Below, piece after piece: positions 37,408 to 45,858 of a stretch of 64,000 nt of DNA. The position numbers and the translations under genes were made by a program. Source of the stretch: Corynebacterium guangdongense. Its GTDB lineage: Bacteria; Actinomycetota; Actinomycetes; Mycobacteriales; Mycobacteriaceae. The stretch is taken from positions 2,542,001-2,606,000 of the forward strand of contig NZ_CP047654.1 in the NCBI RefSeq assembly GCF_030408915.1, given 5' to 3'. Position 1 is the stretch's first letter; every line of letters begins with the position of its first letter. Below the pieces are notes generated by a model. That model searched no databases. It saw nothing but the letters and a program-made list of their open reading frames with translations, and was not told the DNA's origin.

Positions 37408-37827
37408 CTAGATCTCCCTGGTCGGCGAGGGCAGCCGGGAAATGAACTTCTCCCGGTCGACGACGCCGCGTCGGTGGGTGCCCGTGCTGATGACGCCATG
37501 ATCGTCGGTGGCGGTGACCCGGAACGTCAGGGAACGGCGGTCGATCTCGGTCAGCTCTACGTCGACGCTGACGGTGGAGCCGGGGACGGTCGGCGCCCGG
37601 TGGGAGAGATCGACGTGGACGCCCAGCGAAATCTCGTTCTCCCCCAGGTGCGGGGCGATCGCCTGCATGCACGCCCATTCAATGACCCCGACCAGGTAAC
37701 CGGTGGCCAGGACGTTCGGCATCGACGCGAACTCGGCGGCCTCGGGCAGCAGGTGGGGCACGGTGCGCTCGGCGGTCACCGGGTAGGTCATCCGGTGGGT
37801 CAGTCCTGGGGTGAGAGTGTCCTTCAT
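37408..37827 (-). CDS. Thioesterase family protein (FlK-like hot-dog fold)
   Basis: 139 residues. HLLPEAAEFASMPNVLATGYLVGVIEWACM followed by GVHVDLSHRAPTVPGSTVSVDVEL is the pattern of fluoroacetyl-CoA-thioesterase-like hot-dog proteins: the conserved Thr and Glu (ATGYLVGVIE) and the His in SHRAPT align with catalytic residues of that family. A -10-like TAGGCT lies seven bases before the ATG, so the mRNA is probably leaderless. A housekeeping acyl-CoA thioesterase is the safest description. Confidence 0.7.
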   Translation of the reverse strand: MKDTLTPGLTHRMTYPVTAERTVPHLLPEAAEFASMPNVLATGYLVGVIEWACMQAIAPHLGENEISLGVHVDLSHRAPTVPGSTVSVDVELTEIDRRSLTFRVTATDDHGVISTGTHRRGVVDREKFISRLPSPTREI

Positions 37828-37967
37828 GGGGAAAGCCTAGCGCGTCGGCAAGCGGAAAAAGCGCGCAGCGGGGATCGCCCCCACTCCCCCGCCCCCGATT
37901 CTCCGGCGCTCCGCCCGAACGGCCACCGAACCCGCTTTCCTCCGGATTTTCCTGTTTGAATGGGGCC

Positions 37968-38708
37968 ATGACCGACATGTACACGCTTCCCGACGCCCAC
38001 CTGTCCGATCTGCTCGACCGGGCCCATTTCGGCTCCCTGGTCACCACCCATGAGTCGGGCCTGCGCACCACGCCCATCCCCTTCTACGCCGAGAAGCGCG
38101 CCGACGCCTGGCTCGCCGTCACCCACCTCGCCCGGCACAACCCGCAGGTCACGAACCCGATCACGGGCCCGGCGACCGCCGTCTTCCACGTCATGGACGC
38201 CTACGTCTCCAACACCTGGTACGCCTCCAACGAAGCCCTGCCCAACGTCCCGACCTGGGACTACGTCAGCATCCAGATGCCCGGCACCGTGAAAATCATT
38301 GACGACCCGCAGCGCGCGCTGCAGGTCGCGGCGAAACTAACCCACAAGATGGGCGACGGCGGCGAACTGAAGAAGGTGGCCTCGAACCGAAGCATGACCA
38401 TGGCCACGCACATCGTGGCGGTGGAACTGACCGCCGACCGGGTCATCGCGCGGGCGAAGATGTCGCAGGACCGCCACCCCGACGACATCCGTGGCGTCAT
38501 CGAGCAGCTCGAGGCCGCCGGCAAGACGGACATGGCGGCCTTCCTGCGCGAGGTCAGCCTGCCCGTCGCCGAAAGACGCTTCGGACACGTGCCCGCGCAC
38601 CACACCGCCAACGAGATTCCGCTGCACGGCAAGGTGCTGGGCACCAGCGGCAACCCGGAATGGGAAAAGGCCCAGGGCAGGCAGCTGCGCCCGCAGGCCG
38701 GGTTCTAG
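37968..38708 (+). CDS. PaiB-like FMN-binding protein
   Basis: 246 residues. MYTLPDAHLSDLLDRAHFGSLVT, then GLRTTPIPFY, AHLARHNPQ-type (here THLARHNPQV), FHVMDAYVSNTWYAS and NVPTWDYVSIQMPG make the classical PaiB/FMN-binding split-barrel pattern; the YVSPxxY of B. subtilis PaiB is YVSNTWY here. PaiB is described as a negative regulator of sporulation and degradative enzymes in Bacillus, but the biochemical role is probably flavin-linked oxidoreduction. A -10-like TTGAAT precedes the ATG at 37968, so I prefer it to one four codons upstream. Confidence 0.8.
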   Translation: MTDMYTLPDAHLSDLLDRAHFGSLVTTHESGLRTTPIPFYAEKRADAWLAVTHLARHNPQVTNPITGPATAVFHVMDAYVSNTWYASNEALPNVPTWDYVSIQMPGTVKIIDDPQRALQVAAKLTHKMGDGGELKKVASNRSMTMATHIVAVELTADRVIARAKMSQDRHPDDIRGVIEQLEAAGKTDMAAFLREVSLPVAERRFGHVPAHHTANEIPLHGKVLGTSGNPEWEKAQGRQLRPQAGF

Positions 38709-39274
38709 CCGAGCCGCGAGTTCCAGGCCATCAGCGCGCGGCGGCCCTTGTAGGTGCCCAGGCGGGAGATGGTCGCGGTGTCCAGGGGCATCTTCGCCCC
38801 GTACCGCAGCGGCAGGTCCATCCAGAGGCAGGCCAGGACGCGCAGCGCGTGGCCGTGGGCGAAGATGATGATGCGCTCGTGCCCGGAGTCCACCACGCGG
38901 TCGATGACGCGGGAGTAGCGGGCGAGTACGTCCTCCGGACTCTCCCCGCCCGGCGCGCCATGGGTCCAGATCTGCCACTCGGCGTCCTTGGCGGCGATTT
39001 CCGCGCCGGTCAGGCCCTCGTAGTCCCCGTAGAACCATTCGGCCAGATCCTCGTCGACCTCGAAGTCCCCGAACCCCGCCAACTGTGCGGTTTCCTGAGC
39101 CCGGCGACGCGGGGAGGCCAACACGTGATCGAAGTCGGCCGGGTTCAGCAGGCCTTTCAGGCTGCTCGCCTCGTCACGGCCGTGCTCGGTTAGTCCCAGA
39201 TCGGTGATGGACGTGTACTGGCCGGACGCGGACCATTCGGTCTGCCCATGGCGAACGAGAAAAAGCTCAGTCAT
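38705..39274 (-). CDS. Histidine phosphatase family protein
   Basis: 189 residues of the phosphoglycerate-mutase-like superfamily. The RHG motif LFLVRHGQTEWSASGQY is at residues 4-20, the second active-site His in IIFAHGHALRVLA near residue 140 and the acid in LAEWFYGDYEGL near residue 75. The YEGLTGAE segment is like broad-specificity sugar-phosphate phosphatases. The ATG at 39274 is preceded by TAGTAT at seven bases (leaderless). Its 3' end overlaps that of the PaiB-like gene by four bases. Confidence 0.85.
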   Translation of the reverse strand: MTELFLVRHGQTEWSASGQYTSITDLGLTEHGRDEASSLKGLLNPADFDHVLASPRRRAQETAQLAGFGDFEVDEDLAEWFYGDYEGLTGAEIAAKDAEWQIWTHGAPGGESPEDVLARYSRVIDRVVDSGHERIIIFAHGHALRVLACLWMDLPLRYGAKMPLDTATISRLGTYKGRRALMAWNSRLG

Positions 39275-39400
39275 AAGTTGGATACTACCGACGTGCAGCG
39301 CCGGTGGGGAATGCCCACCAAACCTCGTCGCCCGCCGCCCAATCTGGGGTGGTGCCCCGTGTCGGCCCCGGGTGTTAAATTGAGGCAACCGCATTCGTTG

Positions 39401-41191
39401 ATGTCATCGCAACAACAGCCGACGACGTCCACGCCTCCCCACGAACCCTCAAGGACAGCCGTGGAACTCTACAAGCTTCTGGCGTCCCGGGCCAGACCCT
39501 ATTCCGGCGCCATCGTCGCCATCGTCATCCTGCAGACGATATCCACGATGGCCACCCTCTACCTGCCCTCCCTCAACGCCCGCATCATCGACGAGGGGGT
39601 GTCCCAGGGGGACGTCGCCTTCATCTGGAACATCGGCGTCGTCATGCTGGCGGTGGCGTTCGTCCAGGTCATCACGGCCTGCGTGGCCGTCTGGTTCGGC
39701 GCCCGCACCTCGATGGGCACCGGCCGAGACCTCCGCGCCGCCGTTTTCGGCCGCGTCACCCGCTACTCCGCCGAGGACGTCTCCCACTTCGGCGCCGCCA
39801 CCCTCATCACCCGCGGAACCAATGACGTGCAGCAGGTGCAGATGACCTACATGATGATCCTGAATTTCATGGCGCCGGTGCCGATCATGATGGTCGGCGG
39901 CGTCATCATGGCCATGCGCGAGGATCCTGGCCTGTCCTGGCTGGTGTGGGTCTCCGTCCTGGTTCTGTTCGTCGCCGTCGGCGCGCTCATCGCGGCGCTG
40001 ATGCCGCTGTTTCAGGGGCTCCAACGAAAGATCGACAACATCAACGGCATCCTGCGCGAGCAGATCACCGGCATCCGCGTGGTCCGCGCCTTCACGCGCG
40101 AAGCGTACGAGACACAGCGTTTCGGCGCCGCCAACTCCGATGTCACCCGGCTGTCGGTGAAGATCGGCAACCGTTTCGTGCTGATGTTCCCGCTGATCAT
40201 GCTCATCCTCAACGTCGCCACCGGCGCAGTCATGTGGTTCGGCGGGCGCCGGGTCGACGCCGGCGCGGTCCAGGTCGGTTCACTCACCGCGTTTCTGCAG
40301 TACCTGATGCAGATCCTGGTCGCCGTGATGATGGGCGCGTTCATGGCGATGATGCTGCCGCGCGCCATCGTCTGTGCCCGCCGCATCACCGAGGTCCTGG
40401 ACCGCGAGCCCTCCATCGTGGAACCTCTCGTCCCGGCGACGCCGGGGGCCGCCGCGGGCGTCGTCGAATTCGACAACGTCACCTTCACCTACCCCGGCGC
40501 CGACGCCCCGGTCCTCCACAACGTCTCCTTCACCGCGGAACCGGGCAGGACCACCGCGATCATCGGGTCCACCGGCTCCGGCAAGACCACCCTGCTCTCC
40601 CTGATCCCCCGGCTCTTCGCCGCCACCGAAGGCCGGGTGCTCCTCGACGGCACGGACGTCACCGAGATGGCCCGCCACGACCTCGTCGAGCGCGTCGCCA
40701 TGGTGCCGCAGAAGCCCTACCTGTTCTCCGGCACCGTCGAGTCCAACCTGCGGATGGCCGACCGGGACGCCACCGAGGAGCGGCTGTGGTCGGCCCTCGA
40801 CATCGCCCAGGCCGACTTCGTCCGGGGCAGTGAGGACGGACTGGGCATGGCGATCTCCCAGGGCGGCACCAACGTCTCCGGCGGCCAGCGCCAGCGCCTG
40901 TGCATCGCGCGTGCCCTGGTCGCCGAGCCGAAGGTCTACCTCTTCGACGACTCCTTCTCCGCCCTCGACGTCATCACCGACGCGCACGTACGCTCCGCGC
41001 TCAAACCGCGCACGGCCGACGCCTCAGTGATCATCGTCGCCCAGCGCGTCGCCTCGATCATGGACGCCGACACCATCCTGGTGATGGAGGCCGGCGAGAT
41101 CGTCGCCCGCGGAACCCACGCCGAGCTGCTGGAGACGTCGCCGACGTACCAGGAGATCGTCAGCTCCCAGATGTCGGAGGAGGTCGCCTGA
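39401..41191 (+). CDS. ABC exporter half-transporter, degenerate-site subunit
   Basis: 596 residues: six-TM type I exporter domain (about 30-320) and a nucleotide-binding domain with Walker A GSTGSGKTT near residue 390, signature VSGGQRQRL and Walker B YLFDDSFSALDV. The catalytic Glu after Walker B is Asp, which is typical of the degenerate site in heterodimeric exporters such as TmrAB. Its stop overlaps the start of the next half-transporter (TGATG). Substrate unknown: drugs, lipids or peptides. Confidence 0.9.
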   Translation: MSSQQQPTTSTPPHEPSRTAVELYKLLASRARPYSGAIVAIVILQTISTMATLYLPSLNARIIDEGVSQGDVAFIWNIGVVMLAVAFVQVITACVAVWFGARTSMGTGRDLRAAVFGRVTRYSAEDVSHFGAATLITRGTNDVQQVQMTYMMILNFMAPVPIMMVGGVIMAMREDPGLSWLVWVSVLVLFVAVGALIAALMPLFQGLQRKIDNINGILREQITGIRVVRAFTREAYETQRFGAANSDVTRLSVKIGNRFVLMFPLIMLILNVATGAVMWFGGRRVDAGAVQVGSLTAFLQYLMQILVAVMMGAFMAMMLPRAIVCARRITEVLDREPSIVEPLVPATPGAAAGVVEFDNVTFTYPGADAPVLHNVSFTAEPGRTTAIIGSTGSGKTTLLSLIPRLFAATEGRVLLDGTDVTEMARHDLVERVAMVPQKPYLFSGTVESNLRMADRDATEERLWSALDIAQADFVRGSEDGLGMAISQGGTNVSGGQRQRLCIARALVAEPKVYLFDDSFSALDVITDAHVRSALKPRTADASVIIVAQRVASIMDADTILVMEAGEIVARGTHAELLETSPTYQEIVSSQMSEEVA

Positions 41192-43158
41192 TGGCCCGGA
41201 ACACGAAGCCCGAACTGACCGAGGAGGAGATCCTCGAACTCCAGGACAAGGTCGGCTCCAGCGGCCGTCACGGGCCCGGCGGCGCCCCGCGCCAGGCGAA
41301 GAACTTCGGCCTCGCCGCCAAACGCCTGCTGGGCCTGATCGCCCCGCACAAGATGCAGATGGGTGTCATCCTCACACTGGTGGCGATCTCGGTTCTGCTC
41401 AACGTCTACGCCCCGCGCGTGACCGGCCGGGCCATGGACGTCATCTTCTCCGGCGCGATCTCCGCGCAGATGCCCGCCGGAGCGACCAAGGAGCAGGTCA
41501 TCGAGGGCCTGCGCGCCCGGGGTGAGAACACCTTCGCCGACATGCTCAGCGCCATGGAGCTCAACCCCGGCGCGGGCATCGACTTCGACCGCCTCGGCCA
41601 GCTGATCCTGCTCATCCTCGGCCTCTACGTCGGCGCCTCCTTCCTCATGTGGCTGCAGGGCTTCCTGCTCAACCGCATGGTCATGGGCGTGGTCTTCGGG
41701 CTGCGCGCGGACGTGGAGGCCAAGATCAACCGGCTCCCGCTGAGCTACTTCGACACGCGCCAGCGCGGCGACGTCCTCTCGCGCACCACCAACGACGTCG
41801 ACAATGTCCAGCAGGCGCTCCAGCAGACCCTGTCCCAGGCGGTCAACTCCATCCTCATGGTCATCGGCATCACCGTCATGATGTTCTGGGTCTCCTGGCA
41901 GCTGGCCATCGTCGCGCTGCTGGCCCTCCCGTTGACCGGCCTGGTCGTCGGGGTCATCGGGTCCCGTTCCCAGAAGCAGTTCGTCACCCAGTGGCGCTCG
42001 ACCGGCATGCTCAACGGTCACATCGAGGAGACCTTCTCCGGCCACCAGGTCATCCAGATCTTCGGCCGCACCGACACCGCCGCCGAGCTCTTCGACGAGC
42101 GCAACGACGAGCTCTTCCGTTCCTCCTCCATGGCGCAGTTCCTCTCCGGGCTGATGATGCCGATCATGCAATTCATCTCCTACCTGTCGTACGTGGCCAT
42201 CGCCGTTTTCGGCGGCCTGCGCGTCGCCAACGGGCAGATGACCCTCGGCGCCGCCACCGCCTTCATCCAGTACTCGCGCCAGTTCAACCAGCCCCTCGGT
42301 GAGCTCGGCGGCATGATGCAGATGGTCCAGTCCGGCGTCGCCTCCGCCGAGCGCGTCTTCGAGCTCCTCGACGCCGAGGAACAAACCCCCGACACCGCCA
42401 CCGCCCAGGTCGCGGGCCGATCCAAGGGCCTCGTGGAATTCCGGGACGTGGATTTCTCCTACGTGCCGGACGCCCCGCTCATTGAGGGCCTGAACCTGCG
42501 CGTCGAACCCGGCCAGACCGCCGCGATCGTCGGTCCCACCGGCGCGGGCAAGACCACGCTGGTCAACCTCATCATGCGCTTCTACGAGCTCAACGACGGC
42601 GCCATCCTCCTCGACGGCGTCGACGTCCGCGACCTGTCCCGCCACGAGCTGCGCTCCCAGGTCGGCATGGTCCTGCAGGACGCGGTCCTCTTCGAGGGCA
42701 CCATCATGGAGAACATCCGCTACGGCCGCCTCGACGCCACCGACGAGGAGGTCATCGCCGCGGCGAAGGCCACCTACGTCGACCGCTTCGTCCACTCCCT
42801 GCCGGAGGGCTACGACACCGTCATCGACCAGGACGGCGGCTCACTCTCCGCCGGCGAACGCCAACTGGTGACCATCGCCCGCGCCTTCATCAAGCAGCCG
42901 GCGCTGCTCATCCTCGACGAGGCCACCTCCTCCGTCGACACCCGCACCGAGGTGCTGGTCCAGAAGGCGATGAACGCGCTGCGCGCCGACCGCACCTCCT
43001 TCGTCATCGCCCACCGCCTCTCCACCATCCGCGACGCCGACCTCATCCTGGTCATGGAGAACGGCACCATCGTCGAACAGGGCACCCACGCCGAGCTGCT
43101 CCATGCCGAGGGCGCCTACCACCGCCTGCATCAGTCGCAGTTCTCGGAGGACAAGTAG
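41191..43158 (+). CDS. ABC exporter half-transporter, canonical-site subunit
   Basis: 655 residues. A charged N-terminal extension (1-50), six TM segments with an extracellular insertion of about 50 residues after the first (QMPAGATKEQVIEGLRARGE), and an NBD with GPTGAGKTT near residue 450, LSAGERQL and LLILDEATSSVD, so the catalytic Glu is present. The TM region and NBD order match LmrA/BmrA-type exporters. With the overlapping upstream partner it forms a heterodimer with one active ATP site. The RBS lies in the preceding coding sequence (GGAGGAGG). Confidence 0.92.
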   Translation: MARNTKPELTEEEILELQDKVGSSGRHGPGGAPRQAKNFGLAAKRLLGLIAPHKMQMGVILTLVAISVLLNVYAPRVTGRAMDVIFSGAISAQMPAGATKEQVIEGLRARGENTFADMLSAMELNPGAGIDFDRLGQLILLILGLYVGASFLMWLQGFLLNRMVMGVVFGLRADVEAKINRLPLSYFDTRQRGDVLSRTTNDVDNVQQALQQTLSQAVNSILMVIGITVMMFWVSWQLAIVALLALPLTGLVVGVIGSRSQKQFVTQWRSTGMLNGHIEETFSGHQVIQIFGRTDTAAELFDERNDELFRSSSMAQFLSGLMMPIMQFISYLSYVAIAVFGGLRVANGQMTLGAATAFIQYSRQFNQPLGELGGMMQMVQSGVASAERVFELLDAEEQTPDTATAQVAGRSKGLVEFRDVDFSYVPDAPLIEGLNLRVEPGQTAAIVGPTGAGKTTLVNLIMRFYELNDGAILLDGVDVRDLSRHELRSQVGMVLQDAVLFEGTIMENIRYGRLDATDEEVIAAAKATYVDRFVHSLPEGYDTVIDQDGGSLSAGERQLVTIARAFIKQPALLILDEATSSVDTRTEVLVQKAMNALRADRTSFVIAHRLSTIRDADLILVMENGTIVEQGTHAELLHAEGAYHRLHQSQFSEDK

Positions 43159-43163
43159 TCGGT

Positions 43164-43234
43164 CGGTGCCCGATTCCGCGCGCTGAATTGTGTTTCCGCA
43201 GGTGGCCCGTCGGCGGATGCGGAATCGGGCACCG
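43164..43234. repeat. Intergenic hairpin A1 of the TTTCCGCAGG family
   Basis: Perfect 16-bp arms CGGTGCCCGATTCCGC (43164-43179) and GCGGAATCGGGCACCG (43219-43234). The interior contains GTTTCCGCAGGTGG. The core TTCCGC can pair with the same GCGGAA as the 5' arm, so two alternative foldings exist. It follows the ABC exporter stop by five bases. Confidence 0.85.
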
Positions 43235-43258
43235 CTCGTGTCAGATCCGTTGCGTCCC

Positions 43259-43327
43259 GGTGCTGCAGATGACACCCGCCCCGGCTTTTCCGCAGGCCGC
43301 GATCCGAGAGGTGTCATCCACAGCACC
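43259..43327. repeat. Intergenic hairpin B1 of the TTTCCGCAGG family
   Basis: Stem GGTGCTG / CAGCACC (7 bp), a CA/CA internal loop, then GATGACACC / GGTGTCATC (9 bp), closing a 33-base interior with TTTTCCGCAGGCCGCGATCC. The stem differs from A1 but the core is shared. It ends seven bases before the -10 box of the ABC-F gene, so it overlaps that gene's -35 region. Confidence 0.85.
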
Positions 43328-43334
43328 GACCCGC

Positions 43335-43359
43335 TACGCTGAACCGCATGAAGAACTGA
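43335..43359 (+). promoter_or_regulatory. -10 box and leaderless mini-ORF (MKN-stop) before the ABC-F gene
   Basis: TACGCT (43335-43340) is followed seven bases later by ATG AAG AAC TGA (43348-43359), a three-codon open frame at the expected 5' end of the mRNA. A second ATG at 43361 opens a 35-codon frame that overlaps the ABC-F start and ends at 43468. Translation of these could control the main gene. Confidence 0.5.
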
Positions 43360-43401
43360 CATGCCCTCCCAGTCCCATCACTTCGGCCACAGGAGCTCCG
43401 C

Positions 43402-44889
43402 ATGTCAGTTCTGTCCTTTTCCCATGTCACATTCTCCCACACCACAGAGCCGCTGCTCAGCGATCTGAGTCTGAGCGTCGGCGCCGGGGAACGCGTCTGC
43501 CTCGTCGGCCCGAACGGTGCCGGCAAAACGACCCTGCTGCGCCTGGCCGCCGGCGACCTGAGCCCCGAGTACGGCACAATCACCTCCGCCGTGACAACCG
43601 CGACCGCCGCCGACACCGTGGGCGAGCTGCTTGCCGACGCCACCCGCACCGACCGTCTGCTCCAGCAGCGCTTCGAGGCGCTCACTGCGGATCTCACCGA
43701 CGACCCCACAGGCAAGCAGGCTGCCGAATACGACCGCGTCCTCGCCGAGATGACGGCCCGTGACGTGTGGTCGCTGGCAGCCCGCGTCGAGACACTGCTG
43801 GCCGGGCTGGGCCTAGCGGGCCTCGACCATGACCGGGCGATGGCCGCCCTCTCCCCCGGTCAGCAGGGGCGGCTGACGCTGGTGGCGCTGCTGCTGACCA
43901 ACCCGGAACAGCTGGTCCTGGACGAGCCGACCAACCACCTCGATGACGCCGCCCGTGACTTCCTCATCGGGTTCCTCCGCGACTTCTCCGGACCAGTCCT
44001 CTTCGCCAGCCACGACCGTGACTTCATCGAGCGCACCGCCACCTCGATGGCCGACCTGGATACGGCGCCCTGGGAGGCGGTGGCGTTGGCTGACGACGCC
44101 CGGCCCCCGACCGGCGTCCACAAGCAGGCGGGCACGTACTCCGATTTCCTCGTGACCAAGGCGATCGCACACCAGCGCCACCTCGACCTGCATGCGGCGC
44201 AGCAGGCGGAGAAGAGGTCACTGAACCGCCACCGCCGGGAGGCCGACTCGGCGTTCAGGAAGTTCGACCCGGCCAAGGTGGAGAACAAGATCACCAAGAA
44301 GTTCTACGGCGACCGTATCGCCAAGGTGACTTCCCAGCGCAAGACCGCCGACGAGCGAAAACTCGCGGCCCTCGAGGCCCGCGAGATCCGTAAACCGCGG
44401 GAGACCCTCTACGATTTCGCGTTCCCGCCCGCGACTCACGTGGCCCCGATCGCGGTGCGGATCCGCGGGCGTGTCGAACTCGATCTCGCCGGCGGGGAAA
44501 AGCTGCTGGTCAACGGGCCGAACGGCGCGGGCAAGTCGACGCTGCTGAGGCAGATCGCGGCGTCGACGAGCGCGGGCTTCCTGCCCCAGGAACTGCCCGC
44601 CGACGGCGAACCGATCGGCGAGCCGGGCAAGGGCTTCCTGCACCCGAAATTCTTTGACGTGCCGGTGCGACTGCTCTCCGACGGCAACCGACGGCGCACC
44701 CAGCTGGCGAGGCTGGCGGCGCAGGCCCCGGACGTGCTCATCGTCGACGAGCCGACGAACTACCTCGATCTGGAGGCGATCGAAGGCGTCGAGAAGGCGC
44801 TGCGCGAGTGGAACGGGACGGTGATTCTCGCGACGCACGACCGCTGGCTCATCGAGCACTTCGAAGGGCGGCGGGTGGAGCTGGGATAG
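43402..44889 (+). CDS. ABC-F family ATPase
   Basis: 495 residues, two ABC domains in one chain and no membrane segments, so an ABC-F ribosome-associated protein. NBD1: GPNGAGKTT near residue 35, signature LSPGQ, Walker B LVLDEPTNHLDD. NBD2: NGPNGAGKST near residue 370, signature LSDGN and LIVDEPTNYLDL. Both signatures depart from LSGGQ. The linker (about residues 250-320) is charged and helical (QQAEKRSLNRHRREADSAF). Close relatives include antibiotic-resistance and translation-rescue factors; which one applies is not visible. AGGAG lies six bases before the ATG. Confidence 0.88.
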   Translation: MSVLSFSHVTFSHTTEPLLSDLSLSVGAGERVCLVGPNGAGKTTLLRLAAGDLSPEYGTITSAVTTATAADTVGELLADATRTDRLLQQRFEALTADLTDDPTGKQAAEYDRVLAEMTARDVWSLAARVETLLAGLGLAGLDHDRAMAALSPGQQGRLTLVALLLTNPEQLVLDEPTNHLDDAARDFLIGFLRDFSGPVLFASHDRDFIERTATSMADLDTAPWEAVALADDARPPTGVHKQAGTYSDFLVTKAIAHQRHLDLHAAQQAEKRSLNRHRREADSAFRKFDPAKVENKITKKFYGDRIAKVTSQRKTADERKLAALEAREIRKPRETLYDFAFPPATHVAPIAVRIRGRVELDLAGGEKLLVNGPNGAGKSTLLRQIAASTSAGFLPQELPADGEPIGEPGKGFLHPKFFDVPVRLLSDGNRRRTQLARLAAQAPDVLIVDEPTNYLDLEAIEGVEKALREWNGTVILATHDRWLIEHFEGRRVELG

Positions 44890-44891
44890 GG

Positions 44892-44964
44892 GCGGTGCTG
44901 CAGATTACATCCGTCTCGGCGTTCCCCCAGGTCGCCATCCGGGAGATGTAAAGTACAGCACCGC
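44892..44964. repeat. Intergenic hairpin B2 of the TTTCCGCAGG family
   Basis: Outer stem GCGGTGCTG / CAGCACCGC (9 bp), a CAGA/AGTA internal loop, inner stem TTACATC / GATGTAA (7 bp), and a 33-base interior containing GTTCCCCCAGGTCGCCATCC. Compared with B1, two inner base pairs differ by compensating changes on both arms (C-G to T-A and G-C to T-A). Confidence 0.85.
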
Positions 44965-44989
44965 CCGCGTCAGAATCTGACGCGGGCGG
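44961..44989. terminator. Perfect 14-bp palindromic hairpin between B2 and A2
   Basis: CCGCCCGCGTCAGA (44961-44974), one central base, TCTGACGCGGGCGG (44976-44989). It overlaps the edges of both flanking hairpins and lies between convergent genes, so a bidirectional terminator role is likely. Confidence 0.65.
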
Positions 44990-45056
44990 CGCCCGATTCG
45001 ACACCCGCGACTACGTTTCCGCAGGTCGACTTCCGTTGGACGCGGAATCGGGCGCC
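44988..45056. repeat. Intergenic hairpin A2 of the TTTCCGCAGG family
   Basis: Arms GGCGCCCGATTC (44988-44999) and GAATCGGGCGCC (45045-45056), 12 bp perfect. Interior has GTTTCCGCAGGTCGACTTCC. The third stem pair is C-G where A1 and A3 have T-A, a compensatory change. The 3' side retains GCGGAATC although the 5' arm no longer matches GCGG, so there it can only pair with the core. Confidence 0.85.
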
Positions 45057-45063
45057 CAAACAA

Positions 45064-45858
45064 TTACCCGAGGAAGGCCTGATCCGAGAGCGTGGCCCCC
45101 TTGATCTTCACGAACTGCTCGAGCAGGTCGTGGACGGTGAGCTTCTTCTTCAGCTCGCCGTCGGCCTCGTAGACGATTCGGCCCTCGTGCATCATGATGA
45201 GGCGGTTGCCCAGGCGCAGGGCCTGTTCCATGTTGTGGGTGACCATGAGGGTGGTCAGCCCGCCCTCCTCGACGATGCGGTGGGTGAGATCGGTGACCAG
45301 TTCGGCACGCTGGGGATCGAGGGCGGCGGTGTGCTCGTCGAGAAGCATGATCTTCGGCTTCGTCATCGACGACATCAGCAGGCTGAGCGCCTGACGCTGG
45401 CCGCCGGAGAGGAGACCGACCTGCGCGGAGAGGCGGTTCTCCAGGCCCAGTTCCAACGTCTTCAGCTTGTCGGCGAAAAGCTCCCGGCGCTTGCCGTTCA
45501 GGGCGCGGCCGAGGCCGCGGGACTGCCCCCGCCGATAAGCCAGGGCCAGGTTTTCCTCGATGGTGAGGCTGGGCGCGGTGCCCGCCAGCGGGTCCTGGAA
45601 GACCCGGCCGACCTCGGCGGCACGCTTGTGCTCGGCGTTCCGGGTGACCTCGCGGCCGTCGATGAGCACTTCGCCCTCGTCGACGCCGAGACGCCCCGAC
45701 ACCACGTTGAGCAGCGTGGACTTGCCCGCACCGTTGGAGCCGATGATGGTGACGAAATCACCCTCGGCGAGCTCCAGGTCGAGGTTGATCAGCGCCTTGC
45801 GCTCGTTGACCGTGCCCGCGAAGAAGGTCTTGGAGATGTTCCTGACTGTCAGCATCAT
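45064..45858 (-). CDS. ABC importer ATP-binding protein (TrpZ-like)
   Basis: 264 residues. Walker A IGSNGAGKSTLL near residue 39, signature LLSGGQRQALSLLMSS near residue 150, Walker B IMLLDEHTAALDP and the switch His in MVTHNMEQAL. The DEHTAALDP wording is characteristic of the ATPase of the 'ABC-type uncharacterized' systems that include streptococcal TrpXYZ. Operon with the permease and lipoprotein genes; its ATG overlaps the permease stop (ATGA). Confidence 0.87.
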   Translation of the reverse strand: MMLTVRNISKTFFAGTVNERKALINLDLELAEGDFVTIIGSNGAGKSTLLNVVSGRLGVDEGEVLIDGREVTRNAEHKRAAEVGRVFQDPLAGTAPSLTIEENLALAYRRGQSRGLGRALNGKRRELFADKLKTLELGLENRLSAQVGLLSGGQRQALSLLMSSMTKPKIMLLDEHTAALDPQRAELVTDLTHRIVEEGGLTTLMVTHNMEQALRLGNRLIMMHEGRIVYEADGELKKKLTVHDLLEQFVKIKGATLSDQAFLG

